A stretch of DNA of 64,000 nucleotides from Aminobacter ciceronei (GCF_014138625.1 NZ_JACJHY010000004.1:1-64000), one strand, 5' to 3'. Counted from the stretch's first letter, positions 55,901 to 64,000 are shown. Made by a program: numbers and translations. Notes: generated by a model not told the origin, from the sequence alone.

Positions 55901-58499
55901 TGATGTCGAAGGTCGGCGCCATGAACAGGCTGAGGATCAGCAGCGCCTGCCATTGCGCGGCCTGGGTGAAGGGCAGCAGCGTCCAGCCGGCAATCGCCGC
56001 CATAACCCAGAAGATCGGCGTCAGCGAGCGCCTGAGATTGTCGACCATCTTCCAGCGCGACAGCGCCGGCACGCCCGACTTCGGGTCGAAGATGTAGCCG
56101 AGCAGCTGCCAGTCGCCACGCGCCCAGCGATGCTGGCGCGAAGCGTCGACCGAGTAGCGGGTCGGATAGTCCTCGACCACCTCGACGTCGGTGACCAGTG
56201 CCGAGCGGGCGAGCGCGCCTTCGAGCAAATCGTGGGACAGGATGGTGTTTTCGGCGATGCGCCCCTTGAGCGCGGCTTCCATCGCGTCGACATGGTAGAG
56301 GCCCTTGCCGGTGAAGGTGCCTTCGCCGAAGACGTCCTGGTAGAGATCGGACACGGCAAAGACGTAAGGGTCGAGGCCGCGATGGGCTGAAAACACGCGC
56401 TGGAAGAACGAGGCTTCGTCGCCCGTCGTCAGCGACGGCGTCACGCGCGGCTGCAGGATGGCGTAGCCTGAGGTCACCAGGCGCTTCTCTGCGTCGAACT
56501 CCGGCCGGTTGAGCGGGTGGCACATCTTGCCGACCAGCTTGGTAACGACGCCGCGCGTCATGCGCGTGTCGGCGTCGAGGGTGACGACGTGAACGACATT
56601 GTCAGGCAGCGGCGTATCGGTCGGCAGGAAGGTGGTGTCGGCGTCGCCGCGCAGCAAAAGGTTCAGCTCGTGCAGCTTGCCACGCTTGCGCTCCCAGCCC
56701 ATCCAGCAGCCCTGCGACGGGTTGAACAGCCGGCGGCGGTGCAGCAGGTAGAAACGCGCAGCACCCTCGCTGGGATAACGCTGGTTGAGCCTGGCGATCT
56801 CGCGACGGGCATAGTCATAGATCTCGCGGTCGCCGACGGAGATTTCGGCCTGGCTGTCGGGCCAATCGGAGAGCACGGCGAAATGGATCTCGCCCGTCAT
56901 GTTGGCGAGGTGATGGATCTCTATGTTGCGGATGTTCTCCTCGACATCGTCGCGCGAGCCGATCAGCGACGGCACCACCACCAATGTCCGGGCTTCCGCC
57001 GGCACCCCGTCCTTGAACTCGTAGCCGATCAGGCGGGTCGGCTCGAGAAACTTCAGCACGATGGTGTTGAAGAAGGCGAGCGCACCCTCGCTGGCCGGAA
57101 CCGAAAACAGCACCAGCATCACCACCACCGCCGCCGTCGGCAGGCCCAGCGCAGCCAGCGCGTTACCAGCCAGCAGAAGCAGTAGAACGGTCAGGGCAAA
57201 GACCGGGAGGGCAATGCCGAGCCAGTTGGTCTTGCGGAAGGCGCGGTTGACGATGCGTCCGATGGTCGGGCGGTAACCGATCGACTGTTCCAGCTCCTGC
57301 CGGCGCGGACCGACGAGGAAGAAACCGACGTCGGAGCGTTCCTTCTGCAGACCCGAAGGATCCTCTGATGAAGCAGGCGCTTCCTTGAGCGCAAAATCGG
57401 TCGCCTGTTCGGCGACTTCCTTGCTTGCAAAGGCGGTCGCCTGTTCGGCGACCTGGAATTCCGACAGCTTGGAGTGACGCGCCAGTTCCTCGATCGCGGT
57501 GCGATACTGGTCGCGCGAGGCGAAGTCGAGTTCGGCAAAATTGGTGCGCTCGCGCAGCAGCGTGTCGACGCGGCTGACATCCTCGAACCAGACCGTCCAG
57601 TCCTGGTCATTGATCAGGCGCAGGCCACGAATGATGTTGCCGGTCGTGACGTTGCCGGAAGACAACGTGTGGTGCTCGCCGATGATGATCTCTTCGGCGT
57701 CGCTGCCCGACTTCTCGAGCTCGTTCTCAAGCCAGATCAACGCCTTGCCGGCGTTCTGCGAACCGTCGCGCAAGCGATAGAGCAGCTGCGTTGCAAAGGT
57801 CGTGTCGCGGGCGTGGGCAGCATAGGCCCTGAGCAGGGCCAGGCCGTCGTCCTGCTCCTGCACGCTCTGCAGGCGGTCGGCGACGTCGTTGGCGATTGCG
57901 CGCATTTCGCGGGCGCGGTTCACGCGGACGGCGATGCGGCGCAGGTTCTCGACCAGAACGAAACGCAGCAGCGACGGCAGCGCCCACAACTCGCCGATAT
58001 GCAGCGGCTCGACGGCCTGGTAGCCCTCGACGATCGCCTTGAACATATGCGCCGAAACGGTGCTGTCGGAATGGGCGACATAGACCCAGGCGATGGCCAG
58101 CGCGCGCGGCACCGACTGGCCGTTGCCGAGATCGATCGTCGGCAATTCGCGGTAGAAGCGCTTGGGCAGGTCGCGCTTGACCTGGTAGATGGTCTCTTCG
58201 ACCAGATAGTTGTTGTCGAGCAGCCATTGCGCCGCCGGCGTGATCGGCTCGCCCCTGCCCTGCGCGGCATTGGTGTCGCGATAGACCTGGAGGATCTTCT
58301 TGGCGCTCTCGCGGATGCGGGCGTGGAAGTCGAAGGCTTCGAGACCGAAATAGGAGCGCAGCTCCTTGCGAGCCATGCTCTCGCCCGTCGCGCGCAGCCG
58401 GTCCTCATGCAGCACCGTCGCCCTGATCGGCTGTTCGGCCACGGCCGGAAAACTCGGCACTACGTCTTTGATCCGGCGCGGGTCGGTCTGAATATTCAT
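49908..58499 (-). CDS. ndvB: Cyclic beta-1,2-glucan synthase NdvB
   Basis: A 2863-aa inner-membrane enzyme that starts, elongates, length-controls and cyclises beta-1,2-glucans from UDP-glucose. The membrane helices lie near residues 420-480 and 830-1010. The GT84 transferase has the DxD motif VHVVTLDADTRM at about 641 and QHRWARGDW at about 790. The C-terminal GH94 phosphorylase-like part has GGDWNDGMNR at about 2546 and GGQYTHAATWF at about 2703. Length matches the family (about 2830-2870). A 12-residue unit (VAEQATxFAxKE) is duplicated in tandem at about 349-372. GGAAA precedes the start. The glucan supports osmotic adaptation and plant or host interaction. Confidence 0.96.
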   Translation of the reverse strand: MNIQTDPRRIKDVVPSFPAVAEQPIRATVLHEDRLRATGESMARKELRSYFGLEAFDFHARIRESAKKILQVYRDTNAAQGRGEPITPAAQWLLDNNYLVEETIYQVKRDLPKRFYRELPTIDLGNGQSVPRALAIAWVYVAHSDSTVSAHMFKAIVEGYQAVEPLHIGELWALPSLLRFVLVENLRRIAVRVNRAREMRAIANDVADRLQSVQEQDDGLALLRAYAAHARDTTFATQLLYRLRDGSQNAGKALIWLENELEKSGSDAEEIIIGEHHTLSSGNVTTGNIIRGLRLINDQDWTVWFEDVSRVDTLLRERTNFAELDFASRDQYRTAIEELARHSKLSEFQVAEQATAFASKEVAEQATDFALKEAPASSEDPSGLQKERSDVGFFLVGPRRQELEQSIGYRPTIGRIVNRAFRKTNWLGIALPVFALTVLLLLLAGNALAALGLPTAAVVVMLVLFSVPASEGALAFFNTIVLKFLEPTRLIGYEFKDGVPAEARTLVVVPSLIGSRDDVEENIRNIEIHHLANMTGEIHFAVLSDWPDSQAEISVGDREIYDYARREIARLNQRYPSEGAARFYLLHRRRLFNPSQGCWMGWERKRGKLHELNLLLRGDADTTFLPTDTPLPDNVVHVVTLDADTRMTRGVVTKLVGKMCHPLNRPEFDAEKRLVTSGYAILQPRVTPSLTTGDEASFFQRVFSAHRGLDPYVFAVSDLYQDVFGEGTFTGKGLYHVDAMEAALKGRIAENTILSHDLLEGALARSALVTDVEVVEDYPTRYSVDASRQHRWARGDWQLLGYIFDPKSGVPALSRWKMVDNLRRSLTPIFWVMAAIAGWTLLPFTQAAQWQALLILSLFMAPTFDIIDAILPKNREATPRGHFSALGRDLAFGTAMVALKVVLMAHLAWMMGDAIIRTLYRLFVSRENLLEWRTASQAHKSGGNDLAAYYRMMYGAVIIAAVGLVLPVMTDSTGAFVAFAFAIFWAGSPAFAWLISRSAETEDRLHVAPWDVHTLRTVARRTWHYFETFVTAEQNFLPPDNFQENPTGVIATRTSPTNIGVYLLSVVSARDFGWISLADAVSRIDATVSTIEKMERYRGHLYNWYDTTNLRPLYPLYVSSVDSGNLAGHLVAVAAACSEWAEAPSVHLQGDFEGILDIVSIIEESVADLPDDRRQLRPLRQRLIDRIDGMRRAVETIKSQPEMASIRTINLAVLSGEIRKLAGAIHTEAASTKSEVLADWARTLEVTCEAHVHDAHSDDQAVAALRSKLMELRERTRKFAFEMNFSFLMRNERKLLSIGYRVEEHQLDESCYDLLASEARLTSLFGIAKGDISTEHWFRLGRPIVEIGFQGALMSWSGSMFEYLMPPLVMKEPQGGILNQTNKLIVHRQIQYGRSKGIPWGISEAAYNGRDRELTYQYTNFGVPGLGLKRGLGQNTVIAPYATVLAAQFLPSEATANLRRLRKLGALGRYGYYDAVDYTPQRVPEGTDHAVVYNYMAHHQGMSIVAIANAIFEGRMRDRFHSDPVIEAAELLLQEKAPRDIPVATVRTEVAEHTKDETADHSADTRLVLNPMRALRSTNLMSNGRYSVMVTATGSGYSRWNDMAITRWQPDPTEDRLGTYLFLRDTETGDWWSATSEPKRATGEQTQTLFCDDKASFIKTVGTLRSEVECIVVSEGNGEARKVTIWNDAAVDRHIEVTSFAELVLAPEANDNAHPAFSKMFVETEITHNGSAILATRRTRAANEPSVVAAHFVTDQSGFVRDTEAETDRRAFIGRGRTISDPAAFDPGAKLSGSAGFTLDPVAALRRRVRVPANKKVTLTYWTIVGSTREEVEETVAKLDHPEGFQRQAMLSWTRSQVQTRHLGLNLADAANVQKLARFLIYPDPFLRLSADAIASGLGRQSALWPMAISGDFPILAIRIGDVADIEIVAQALRFQEYMRARGLVADLVIVNEQASSYVQDLQQAIEHLCENSRLRGKELGPRQHIFAVRRDLMDEASYRTLLAVARVCLHTRNGTIFDQIERAEAAALAARDALTAAQATDRPETSALQTSPSRSARKSGGDGLSYWNGFGGFDANGRDYVVRLNGARSTPQPWINVIANGGFGFHASAEGAAFTWSRNSRDYQLTPWSNDPVTNRPGEAIYVFDRASGRTCSPIAAVARDAGASYEARHGQGFSTFRSKRGTLATELTHLVDPNDPVRISRLKIENSGAVPAKLKVYAYAEWVLGNSRARTAPNIVPSLDEATGALFARNSYGLDFGERVAFMAMDGKTNSVTSDRHEFIGLGGTVEAPRAVTLGADLTGRVEAGVDPCAAISRDVEVPAGGSISLLWLLGDAGSDEEASALVARHLKVDFEQRLADNERNWRSFLGTIEVETPDKALDAMVNNWLPYQSLACRIRARSAFYQASGAFGFRDQLQDTLALLMHDASLARAQILNAAGRQFAEGDVQHWWLPRTGAGVRTMISDDVVWLASATARYVTVTGDAAILNEQLPFIEGQQLNPGEHDAFFTPEQSKKKASLYEHCARALDLAIKRTAKNGLPLILGGDWNDGMNRVGEEGKGDSVWLGWFLLRTLGEFAPLAKAEGDSKRANAWDKHATALKRALENAAWDGEWYRRGSFDDGTPLGSRNSDECKIDSIAQSWSVISGEGDPARSRTAMAQATKMLVDDELKLIKLFTPPFSETDKEPGYIKSYPPGVRENGGQYTHAATWFVIALAEMGQVDEAYRCFSMLNPVNHALDEAAAETYRVEPYVVAADVYADASKAGRGGWTWYTGSAGWLYRAAVESILGISQRGNRLVVAPAIPRHWEGYSATLRLGGAVYRLRVVRDKAAKAAKAEVDGVKGKDASFAMRDSGEVDVVIRIPA

Positions 58500-58849
58500 C
58501 TACAGCATTTCCGTTTGACAGAAAGTCCGCAGCGCCTGCCGGCGTCGCGGACCTGCCACATAAACCGTTTCAAACAAGAATTGGTTGCATGCAACCAACA
58601 GGTCGATTGAGCGCTCTTGCACCTGGATGGAGTGAAAATATGGCGTCGGCGCCGCCAATCTCCCTCCGCGCCTCATAGCAGTGCAGGGCCGCGAGCGGAA
58701 CGCAAGGATTGGGGCTTTTTCGTGTTCGCATGATGAATCTTTGCCATATTTCAGGCGCTGCGCGTCAACCTTCGCAACACCGGCATTTCTTCAGCCGAAT
58801 TTCAGGCCACCACGGTGGCCAAACGGGCTTCGAGCCGCTCAGCCGCCAC
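58500..58849. other. 350-bp control region upstream of ndvB
   Basis: This gap between the FMN reductase stop and the ndvB start contains no gene I can support. Its clearest element is the 18-bp palindrome at 58581-58598. I found no convincing sigma70 promoter. It is long enough for osmotic control of ndvB, and relatively AT-rich patches lie around 58560-58600 and 58720-58760. Confidence 0.5.
58581..58598. promoter_or_regulatory. 18-bp perfect palindrome upstream of ndvB
   Basis: TTGGTTGCATGCAACCAA is perfectly symmetrical and lies 82 bp before the ndvB start codon. TTGCATGCAA cores are typical of MarR-like dimeric regulators, but no such gene is in the window, so the binder is unknown. Confidence 0.55.
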
Positions 58850-59422
58850 TCAGCCGCCGCGGGGCAACACGGTGTAGACCCTGACCACGAAGGCATGGAA
58901 TTCGGCCATGTAGTTCTTGAGGAATTCGGCGGTGCCTTCATTTGTCACCTCGCCCTCGTCGGTGATCAGTCCTGGCTTGAACTGGATGTAGGCTTCGGGC
59001 GCGTTCATCTGCGGCGAGTTGCAGAAACTCAGCACGCTGCGCAGGCTTTGCTGGGCGACAGCGGTGCCGATCGCGCCGGGCGAGGTGCCGATGACGGCAG
59101 ACGGTTTGCGGGTGAAGGAATTGGTGCCGTAAGGCCGGCTCGCCCAGTCGATGGCGTTCTTGAGGCCGCCGGGGATCGAGCGGTTGTATTCGGGCGTGAC
59201 AAACAGCACGGCATCGACGCCGGCCAGTGCCTTCTTGAAGGCGCGCGCCGGCGGCGGAAAGTCGGCGTCGTAGTCATAGCTGTAGAGCGGCAGGTCGCGA
59301 AACGGGATCTCTTCCATCTCGAGGTGCTTGGGCGCGAGCCGGACCAGCGCCTTGGCGAGCTTGCGGTTGATCGACGCTGTGGCAAGGCTGCCGACGAAAT
59401 AGCCGACCTTGTAGGTGTCCAT
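58850..59422 (-). CDS. NADPH-dependent FMN reductase family protein
   Basis: A 190-aa flavodoxin-fold protein of the chromate/FMN/azo reductase group. The phosphate-binding loop is VGSLATASINRKLAK, and the family block LFVTPEYNRSIPGGLKNAID lies near residues 73-92. GTSPGAIGTAVAQQSLR binds the flavin ring edge in relatives. It probably reduces FMN, quinones or oxyanions with NAD(P)H. It lies alone between the hut block and ndvB, with about 114 bp on its upstream side. Confidence 0.88.
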   Translation of the reverse strand: MDTYKVGYFVGSLATASINRKLAKALVRLAPKHLEMEEIPFRDLPLYSYDYDADFPPPARAFKKALAGVDAVLFVTPEYNRSIPGGLKNAIDWASRPYGTNSFTRKPSAVIGTSPGAIGTAVAQQSLRSVLSFCNSPQMNAPEAYIQFKPGLITDEGEVTNEGTAEFLKNYMAEFHAFVVRVYTVLPRGG

Positions 59423-59536
59423 GGCACATACTCCACTGCGCCGCGCGATCTGGATCGCCGGCCTGACCTACCCGTCCCCCAGGGGAGTGTTTGCCAGTTC
59501 CGCGCCGATGTCACGACGATTTTGGAGATTGCCCTG

Positions 59537-60106
59537 TTATATCAGGCGAATGGAGACCTTGAGAAGCGATACCGGCCCGTTCGGCGCGACCGTCAAGCTG
59601 GCCGGCCCGTCATCTGAATAGAGCGTATCGAAGGCCGCGACCGCTTCGCTGCCGATGCGCGTCGCACCTGATGCGACGAAGACCAGGCTGATGCCCTGCC
59701 CCAGGGCGATTTCGCCCGTGTCCGAAAATTCCAGCCGCTCGACAGCATGGCTGACACGGTCGCGCCGGGTCATGACATTGAAGTCGAGCACCGGCCCGTC
59801 GATGAGCACGGCCTCGGTGCCGACATCGCCTGGGAAAGCGTAAGGCTGCGACTGCGGAGACAACGCCACCGGTGCGGCATCGCCCGCGGCAAGCTGCATC
59901 GTGCCCGACAGAACGGTCAGCGTCCGGTCGATGCCGGCAAAGACCGAAAACGGCCCGCCGCCGGCGACCTGCGCCATGGAGATGCGCCAGTCGAAGGCGT
60001 CGAGCCCGGCCGCGGACGGCCAGGCCAGGATTTCGGTCGTCACGCCGCCGCCGTTCTTCCACGGCATGGGGCGGCAGTCGGCGTGACGGATGATGCGCGC
60101 TGCCAT
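59537..60106 (-). CDS. hutD: HutD-family protein
   Basis: A 189-aa cupin-like protein with the HutD opening CRPMPWKNGGGVTTEILAWP and the blocks FDWRISMAQVAGGGPFSVFAGIDRT and LDFNVMTRR. HutD proteins accompany histidine-utilisation operons and are thought to modulate them, though no enzymatic activity is established. ATG 60106 overlaps the stop of the YjiH-family gene by one base (TAATG), so the two are coupled and belong to the hut transcript. Confidence 0.88.
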   Translation of the reverse strand: MAARIIRHADCRPMPWKNGGGVTTEILAWPSAAGLDAFDWRISMAQVAGGGPFSVFAGIDRTLTVLSGTMQLAAGDAAPVALSPQSQPYAFPGDVGTEAVLIDGPVLDFNVMTRRDRVSHAVERLEFSDTGEIALGQGISLVFVASGATRIGSEAVAAFDTLYSDDGPASLTVAPNGPVSLLKVSIRLI

Positions 60107-61431
60107 TACGCCAGCCAGCCCATGCTGATCGCCAGCCAGGCGATCGGAGCGGTGACCAGAATGCTGAGAGCGGTGCGGATATACCAGATGATGATCAGGT
60201 CCCGGAAAGACAGAGGGATGGACGTCGCCAGCACGCACGGGATCGATGCCGACAAAAACAGCACCTGGCTGACCGACACGACCGCGGCAACGAACCTCAG
60301 CCCGAGATCGGCTTCTTTCAGCAGGATCGCCGGCAGGAACATTTCCGCCAGACCGGAAGCCAGCGACTTTGCGGCAAGCATCGGATCGTTAAACTGCGCC
60401 AGCCAGGTGAATGGATACAGCGCCAGACCCAGTATGTCGAAGATCGGCGTGTATTTGGCCGCCAACAGGCCGAGAAGCCCGACCGCCATGATGCTGGGAA
60501 GGATGATCGATGCCATGCGCAGGCCGTCGATGAAGGTGTCGCGCAGCAGCGCGTGCAGCGGCGGAGCCGCCTGGGCCTGGTCGAGGCCGACATCGATCGC
60601 CGTCTGGAGGCGGGACTTTCCGGCCGCAAGCGGCTGGTCGCGGTTGGCGGGATGATCCTTGCCGGAGATCGGCCAGATTCGGGCGGTGATTGCCGAAACG
60701 ACGAACGTCACGACGAAGGTGGTCCAGAAGTAGAGGTTCCAGTTGCCCATCAGGCCGAGGGTCTTGGCGACGATGATCATGAAGGTTGCCGAAACGGTCG
60801 AGAAGCCGGTGGCGATGATCACCGCCTCGCGGACGGTGTATTTGCCTTCCTTGAAGACCCGGTCGGTGATCAGCAGCGCCAGCGAATAGCTGCCGACAAA
60901 GGACGCAACCGCATCGATGGCCGACCAGCCCGGCGTCCGCCAGACCGGCCGCATGACCGGCTGCACAAGCACACCCGTGAACTCCAGCAGGCCGTAGCCG
61001 ACGAGGAAAGCGAGCGCCAAAGCGCCGATCGGCACGATCAACCCGACCGAGAGCACCAGCTTGTCGAACAGGAAGGGCAACATGTCGGGGGCAAAGAAAG
61101 TCTCCGGCCCGCCCCCCGTGAGATACATGACCGAGAGCCCGAGCCCGAGGACACGCAGGGCCGAAAAGATTGCTTCGGTGACGTTCCTGTTCCAGGAACC
61201 GCGAACGAACGGGCCGATGGCGCCATAGGCGATCAGCAGACAGACGAAGGCAACCGCCACGGGGCGCAATTGGACCGCCAGCGCGGTCGCGGCATGATCA
61301 AGGAGGATGGTGGATTTTGTGCCGATCGTGACCGGTACGAAAAAGAAGATTATGCCAATGAGGCTGAAAAGCACAAGTTTCAGGCCGGCGCCGGCCCGCG
61401 ATCCGCCTTCATGGCTGGTGATATCGGTCAT
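60106..61431 (-). CDS. YjiH-family membrane transporter, likely hut-linked
   Basis: A 441-aa membrane protein with about ten hydrophobic segments. It carries nucleoside-transporter/FeoB gate-type segments (GFSTVSATFMIIVAKTLGLM, LPAILLKEADLGLRFVAAVV) typical of YjiH proteins. GGAGGAGG precedes the ATG. Placed between hutU and hutD, it is a reasonable candidate for uptake of histidine, urocanate or a related compound. That is inferred from context; the family has no firmly known substrate. Confidence 0.82.
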   Translation of the reverse strand: MTDITSHEGGSRAGAGLKLVLFSLIGIIFFFVPVTIGTKSTILLDHAATALAVQLRPVAVAFVCLLIAYGAIGPFVRGSWNRNVTEAIFSALRVLGLGLSVMYLTGGGPETFFAPDMLPFLFDKLVLSVGLIVPIGALALAFLVGYGLLEFTGVLVQPVMRPVWRTPGWSAIDAVASFVGSYSLALLITDRVFKEGKYTVREAVIIATGFSTVSATFMIIVAKTLGLMGNWNLYFWTTFVVTFVVSAITARIWPISGKDHPANRDQPLAAGKSRLQTAIDVGLDQAQAAPPLHALLRDTFIDGLRMASIILPSIMAVGLLGLLAAKYTPIFDILGLALYPFTWLAQFNDPMLAAKSLASGLAEMFLPAILLKEADLGLRFVAAVVSVSQVLFLSASIPCVLATSIPLSFRDLIIIWYIRTALSILVTAPIAWLAISMGWLA

Positions 61432-61461
61432 GAGGGTCCTCCTCCCAGTAAGTCAACAAGA

Positions 61462-61490
61462 TGCGAGGCGGCACCGGGTGCCGCCTCGCA
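61462..61490. other. 14-bp perfect stem-loop between hutU and the YjiH gene
   Basis: TGCGAGGCGGCACC (61462-61475) pairs with GGTGCCGCCTCGCA (61477-61490) in the 72-bp gap. The minus-strand sequence after it, TCTTGTTGACTT, is only mildly T-rich. Likely an mRNA-stabilising or partly terminating hairpin that sets hutU above the transporter. Confidence 0.6.
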
Positions 61491-61503
61491 AGGTCGATCA
61501 GTT

Positions 61504-63177
61504 TCAAAGGATTCCGGGCAGGTTGAGGCCCTTGTCCCTGGCGCAGTCGAGCGCGATGTCGTAGCCGGCATCCGCATGGCGCATGACGCCGGTCGCCGGG
61601 TCGTTCCACAACACGCGCTCGAGACGGCGGGCGGCATCCTCGGTACCGTCGGCGCAGATGACCACGCCCGAATGCTGCGAGAAGCCCATGCCGACGCCGC
61701 CGCCATGGTGCAGCGACACCCAGGTGGCACCCGAGGCGGTGTTGAGCAGCGCGTTGAGCAGCGGCCAGTCGGAGACGGCGTCCGAGCCGTCCTTCATCGC
61801 CTCGGTCTCGCGGTTCGGCGAAGCGACCGAGCCGGAGTCGAGGTGATCGCGGCCGATGACGACAGGCGCCTTGAGCTCACCCTTGGCGACCATCTCGTTG
61901 AAGGCGAGGCCGAGGCGGTGGCGGTCGCCGAGGCCGACCCAGCAGATGCGCGCCGGCAGGCCCTGGAAATGGATGCGCTTGGCCGCCATGTCGAGCCAGT
62001 TGTGCAGGTGCTTGTTGTCGGGCAGCAGTTCTTTCACCTTGGCGTCGGTCTTGTAGATGTCCTCGGGATCGCCCGAAAGGGCTGCCCAGCGGAACGGTCC
62101 GATGCCGCGGCAGAACAGCGGCCTGATGTAGGCCGGCACGAAGCCCGGGAAGTCGAAGGCGTTCTCGACGCCCTCTTCCTTGGCGACCTGGCGGATGTTG
62201 TTGCCGTAGTCGACGGTCGGGATGCCCATCTTGTGGAAGTCGAGCATCGCCCTGACGTGCACTGCCATCGAGGCACGCGCCGCCTTTTCGACCGCCTTGG
62301 GGTCGCGCTCGCGCTTTTCTTCCCATTCGGCAACGGTCCAGCCAATCGGCAGGTAGCCGTTGACGGGGTCATGCGCCGAGGTCTGGTCGGTCACCGCATC
62401 CGGCTTGACGCCGCGCTTGACCAGTTCGGGCAGGATTTCGGCGGCATTGCCGAGAAGGGCGACCGAAATCGCCTTCTTGTCCTTGCAGGCCCTGTCGATG
62501 ATGGCGAGCGCATCGTCGAGATCCTTGGCCTGGACGTCGACATAACCGGTCTTGAGGCGCATCTCGATGCGGCTTGCCTGGCATTCGATGGCGAGGCAGG
62601 CGGCACCGGCCATGGTCGCGGCCAGCGGCTGGGCGCCGCCCATGCCGCCGAGGCCGGCGGTCAGGATCCAGCGGCCGGCGAGGTCGCCGCCGAAATGTTG
62701 GCGGCCCATCTCGACGAAGGTCTCGTAGGTGCCCTGAACGATGCCCTGGCTGCCGATATAGATCCACGATCCCGCGGTCATCTGGCCGTACATCATCAGG
62801 CCCTTCTTATCGAGGGCGTTGAAGTGGTCCCAGTTGGCCCAGTGCGGCACCAGGTTGGAGTTGGCGAGCAGCACGCGCGGCGCATCCTTGTGGGTGCGGA
62901 ACACGCCAACCGGCTTGCCCGACTGGATCAGCAGCGTCTCGTCGCCTTCGAGCTTGCGCAGGGCAGCGACGATGCGGTCGTAGCTGTCCCAGTCGCGGGC
63001 AGCACGGCCGATGCCGCCATAGACAACGAGCTCGCCCGGCTTTTCGGCGACGATCGGGTCGAGATTGTTCATCAGCATGCGCAGCGGCGCTTCGGTCAGC
63101 CAGCTCTTGGCGGTGAGCTCGGTGCCGGTGGCGGCGCGGATGACGCGGGCATTGTCGATGCGGGAATGTTGGGTCAT
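61504..63177 (-). CDS. hutU: Urocanate hydratase
   Basis: A 557-aa NAD+-dependent enzyme converting urocanate to 4-imidazolone-5-propanoate, the second step of histidine breakdown. The active-site cysteine lies in [10 protein letters not shown] (about residue 412). Cofactor-binding stretches [13 protein letters not shown] and [14 protein letters not shown] are intact. Its length equals that of the known enzymes. GGGAGG precedes ATG 63177. It follows hutG by 13 bp. Confidence 0.96.
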   Translation of the reverse strand: MTQHSRIDNARVIRAATGTELTAKSWLTEAPLRMLMNNLDPIVAEKPGELVVYGGIGRAARDWDSYDRIVAALRKLEGDETLLIQSGKPVGVFRTHKDAPRVLLANSNLVPHWANWDHFNALDKKGLMMYGQMTAGSWIYIGSQGIVQGTYETFVEMGRQHFGGDLAGRWILTAGLGGMGGAQPLAATMAGAACLAIECQASRIEMRLKTGYVDVQAKDLDDALAIIDRACKDKKAISVALLGNAAEILPELVKRGVKPDAVTDQTSAHDPVNGYLPIGWTVAEWEEKRERDPKAVEKAARASMAVHVRAMLDFHKMGIPTVDYGNNIRQVAKEEGVENAFDFPGFVPAYIRPLFCRGIGPFRWAALSGDPEDIYKTDAKVKELLPDNKHLHNWLDMAAKRIHFQGLPARICWVGLGDRHRLGLAFNEMVAKGELKAPVVIGRDHLDSGSVASPNRETEAMKDGSDAVSDWPLLNALLNTASGATWVSLHHGGGVGMGFSQHSGVVICADGTEDAARRLERVLWNDPATGVMRHADAGYDIALDCARDKGLNLPGIL

Positions 63178-63190
63178 TACGAAAACCTCC

Positions 63191-64000
63191 CTAGGAGTGT
63201 CGGCTGCCCGCCCAGGCGAGCGCGGTTTCAAGGATCTTGGTGAGCGTCGCGCGCATCGGTGCGGCGAATTCGGGATCGTAGCGGCTCGGCCAGTTGGCCG
63301 GTTCGACCTTGCCTGTCGGCTCGAGCATGTAGCCGCGGCAGGACAGTTCCATCTGCAAGGCATGGACGCCCTGCTCCGGCTGGCCGTGCCGGCGGGTGAT
63401 CCAGCCGCCCTTGAAGCGGCCATTGACCACCCAGGGCCTGCCGCTGGCTGCCATCAGCGATGCGACCTGTTCCTGCAAGGCGGGATCGGCACTCTTGCCG
63501 GAATTGGTGCCGAGGTTGAACAGCGGCAGCTTGCCGTCGAACAGCCTGGGGATGACCGAGCGGATCGAATGGCAGTCATAGAGCACGATCTCGGGATGCA
63601 GTGCCCTGAGACGGACGATCTCGCCTTCGAGCGCTGCATGATAAGGATCGTAATAGGTCTGGCGACGCCTTGCGACTTCGGCCTCGTCGGGCTCCTGCCC
63701 TTCGTTGTAGAGGGCCTCGCCGTCGAAGGTCGTGGTCGGGCAGAGTTCGGTCGTCGCCTGGCCGGGATAGAGCGAGGCACCGGAGGGGTCGCGATTGACG
63801 TCGATGATCGAGCGCGACACCGTGGTGCGCACCACCGTTGCACCGAGGCCGGCGGCAAAATCATAAAGCTGCTCGATCCACCAGTCGGTGTCGCGCCGCG
63901 CCAGCCAGCGCGACACGAACAGATCGTCGAGCCCGGCAAGGTCTATGCCGGTGTGAGGGATGCTGACGAGCAGCGGGGCGTCGCCGCGCTGGACCGTCAA
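63191..64000 (-). CDS. hutG: N-formylglutamate amidohydrolase, 5' end outside window
   Basis: Hydrolyses N-formylglutamate to glutamate and formate, the last step of the five-step histidine pathway. Recognisable blocks are [46 protein letters not shown] and [16 protein letters not shown]. At least 269 residues are present, close to the full family length. The first in-window codon is TTG and the true start is probably a few codons upstream, beyond the edge. Stop codon 13 bp before hutU; same transcript as hutU, the YjiH gene and hutD. Confidence 0.93.
   Translation of the reverse strand: MTVQRGDAPLLVSIPHTGIDLAGLDDLFVSRWLARRDTDWWIEQLYDFAAGLGATVVRTTVSRSIIDVNRDPSGASLYPGQATTELCPTTTFDGEALYNEGQEPDEAEVARRRQTYYDPYHAALEGEIVRLRALHPEIVLYDCHSIRSVIPRLFDGKLPLFNLGTNSGKSADPALQEQVASLMAASGRPWVVNGRFKGGWITRRHGQPEQGVHALQMELSCRGYMLEPTGKVEPANWPSRYDPEFAAPMRATLTKILETALAWAGSRHS

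Overview
The window looks like chromosomal DNA of a high-GC alphaproteobacterium of the Rhizobiales, most likely Mesorhizobium- or Aminobacter-like. This is inferred from the cyclic beta-1,2-glucan pair ndvB/ndvA, a rhizobial-type glpD-glpSTPQUV-glpK locus, the many ABC solute importers, and palindromic intergenic repeats of the rhizobial kind. No species can be fixed from sequence alone. I see no insertion sequence, phage gene, CRISPR array, tRNA or rRNA.

Region 1 (1-3.4 kb): the start of an aldehyde dehydrogenase, deoC, a divergent DeoR-family regulator and a nucleoside hydrolase, that is, (deoxy)nucleoside and pentose-phosphate salvage. A 38-bp nested palindrome between deoC and the regulator is the likely operator.

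Region 2 (3.4-19.6 kb): an organosulfate island and the most striking part of the window. It holds three paralogous signal-less sulfatases with CSPTR active sites, two formylglycine-generating enzymes (FGEs), two complete NitT/TauT-type ABC importers, a LysR and a GntR regulator. Two five-gene modules diverge from an 18-bp perfect palindrome: FGE-SBP-ATPase-permease-sulfatase on the minus strand and GntR-SBP-ATPase-permease-sulfatase on the plus strand. A third unit (FGE-sulfatase-nucleoside hydrolase) lies beside them. The lack of signal peptides suggests that sulfate esters are imported whole and hydrolysed in the cytoplasm. Both FGEs begin MSCCSPxR, so each carries the CxPxR motif that FGE itself recognises.

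Region 3 (19.7-28.1 kb): a LysR regulator divergent from gabT-gabD (GABA to succinate); an NCS2 nucleobase permease with an 8-oxoguanine/hydroxytriazine-type amidohydrolase (purine salvage); and a ROK repressor.

Region 4 (28.2-36.2 kb): a CUT1-type sugar ABC operon (SBP, two permeases, SIS-domain isomerase/deglycase, PfkB kinase, ATPase), probably controlled by the divergent ROK protein and possibly specific for an amino-sugar or Amadori-type compound. A separate AzgA-type purine permease follows, with a long structured leader and a textbook terminator.

Region 5 (36.3-45.8 kb): glycerol/glycerol-3-phosphate uptake and catabolism (glpD, glpS, glpT, glpP, glpQ, glpU, glpV, glpK). GlpS and GlpT appear to form an asymmetric ATPase pair.

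Region 6 (45.9-64 kb, all minus strand): nitronate monooxygenase, a solitary ccmC, ndvA, ndvB (2863 codons), an NADPH-dependent FMN reductase, and a histidine-utilisation block (hutG partial, hutU, a YjiH-family transporter, hutD-like).
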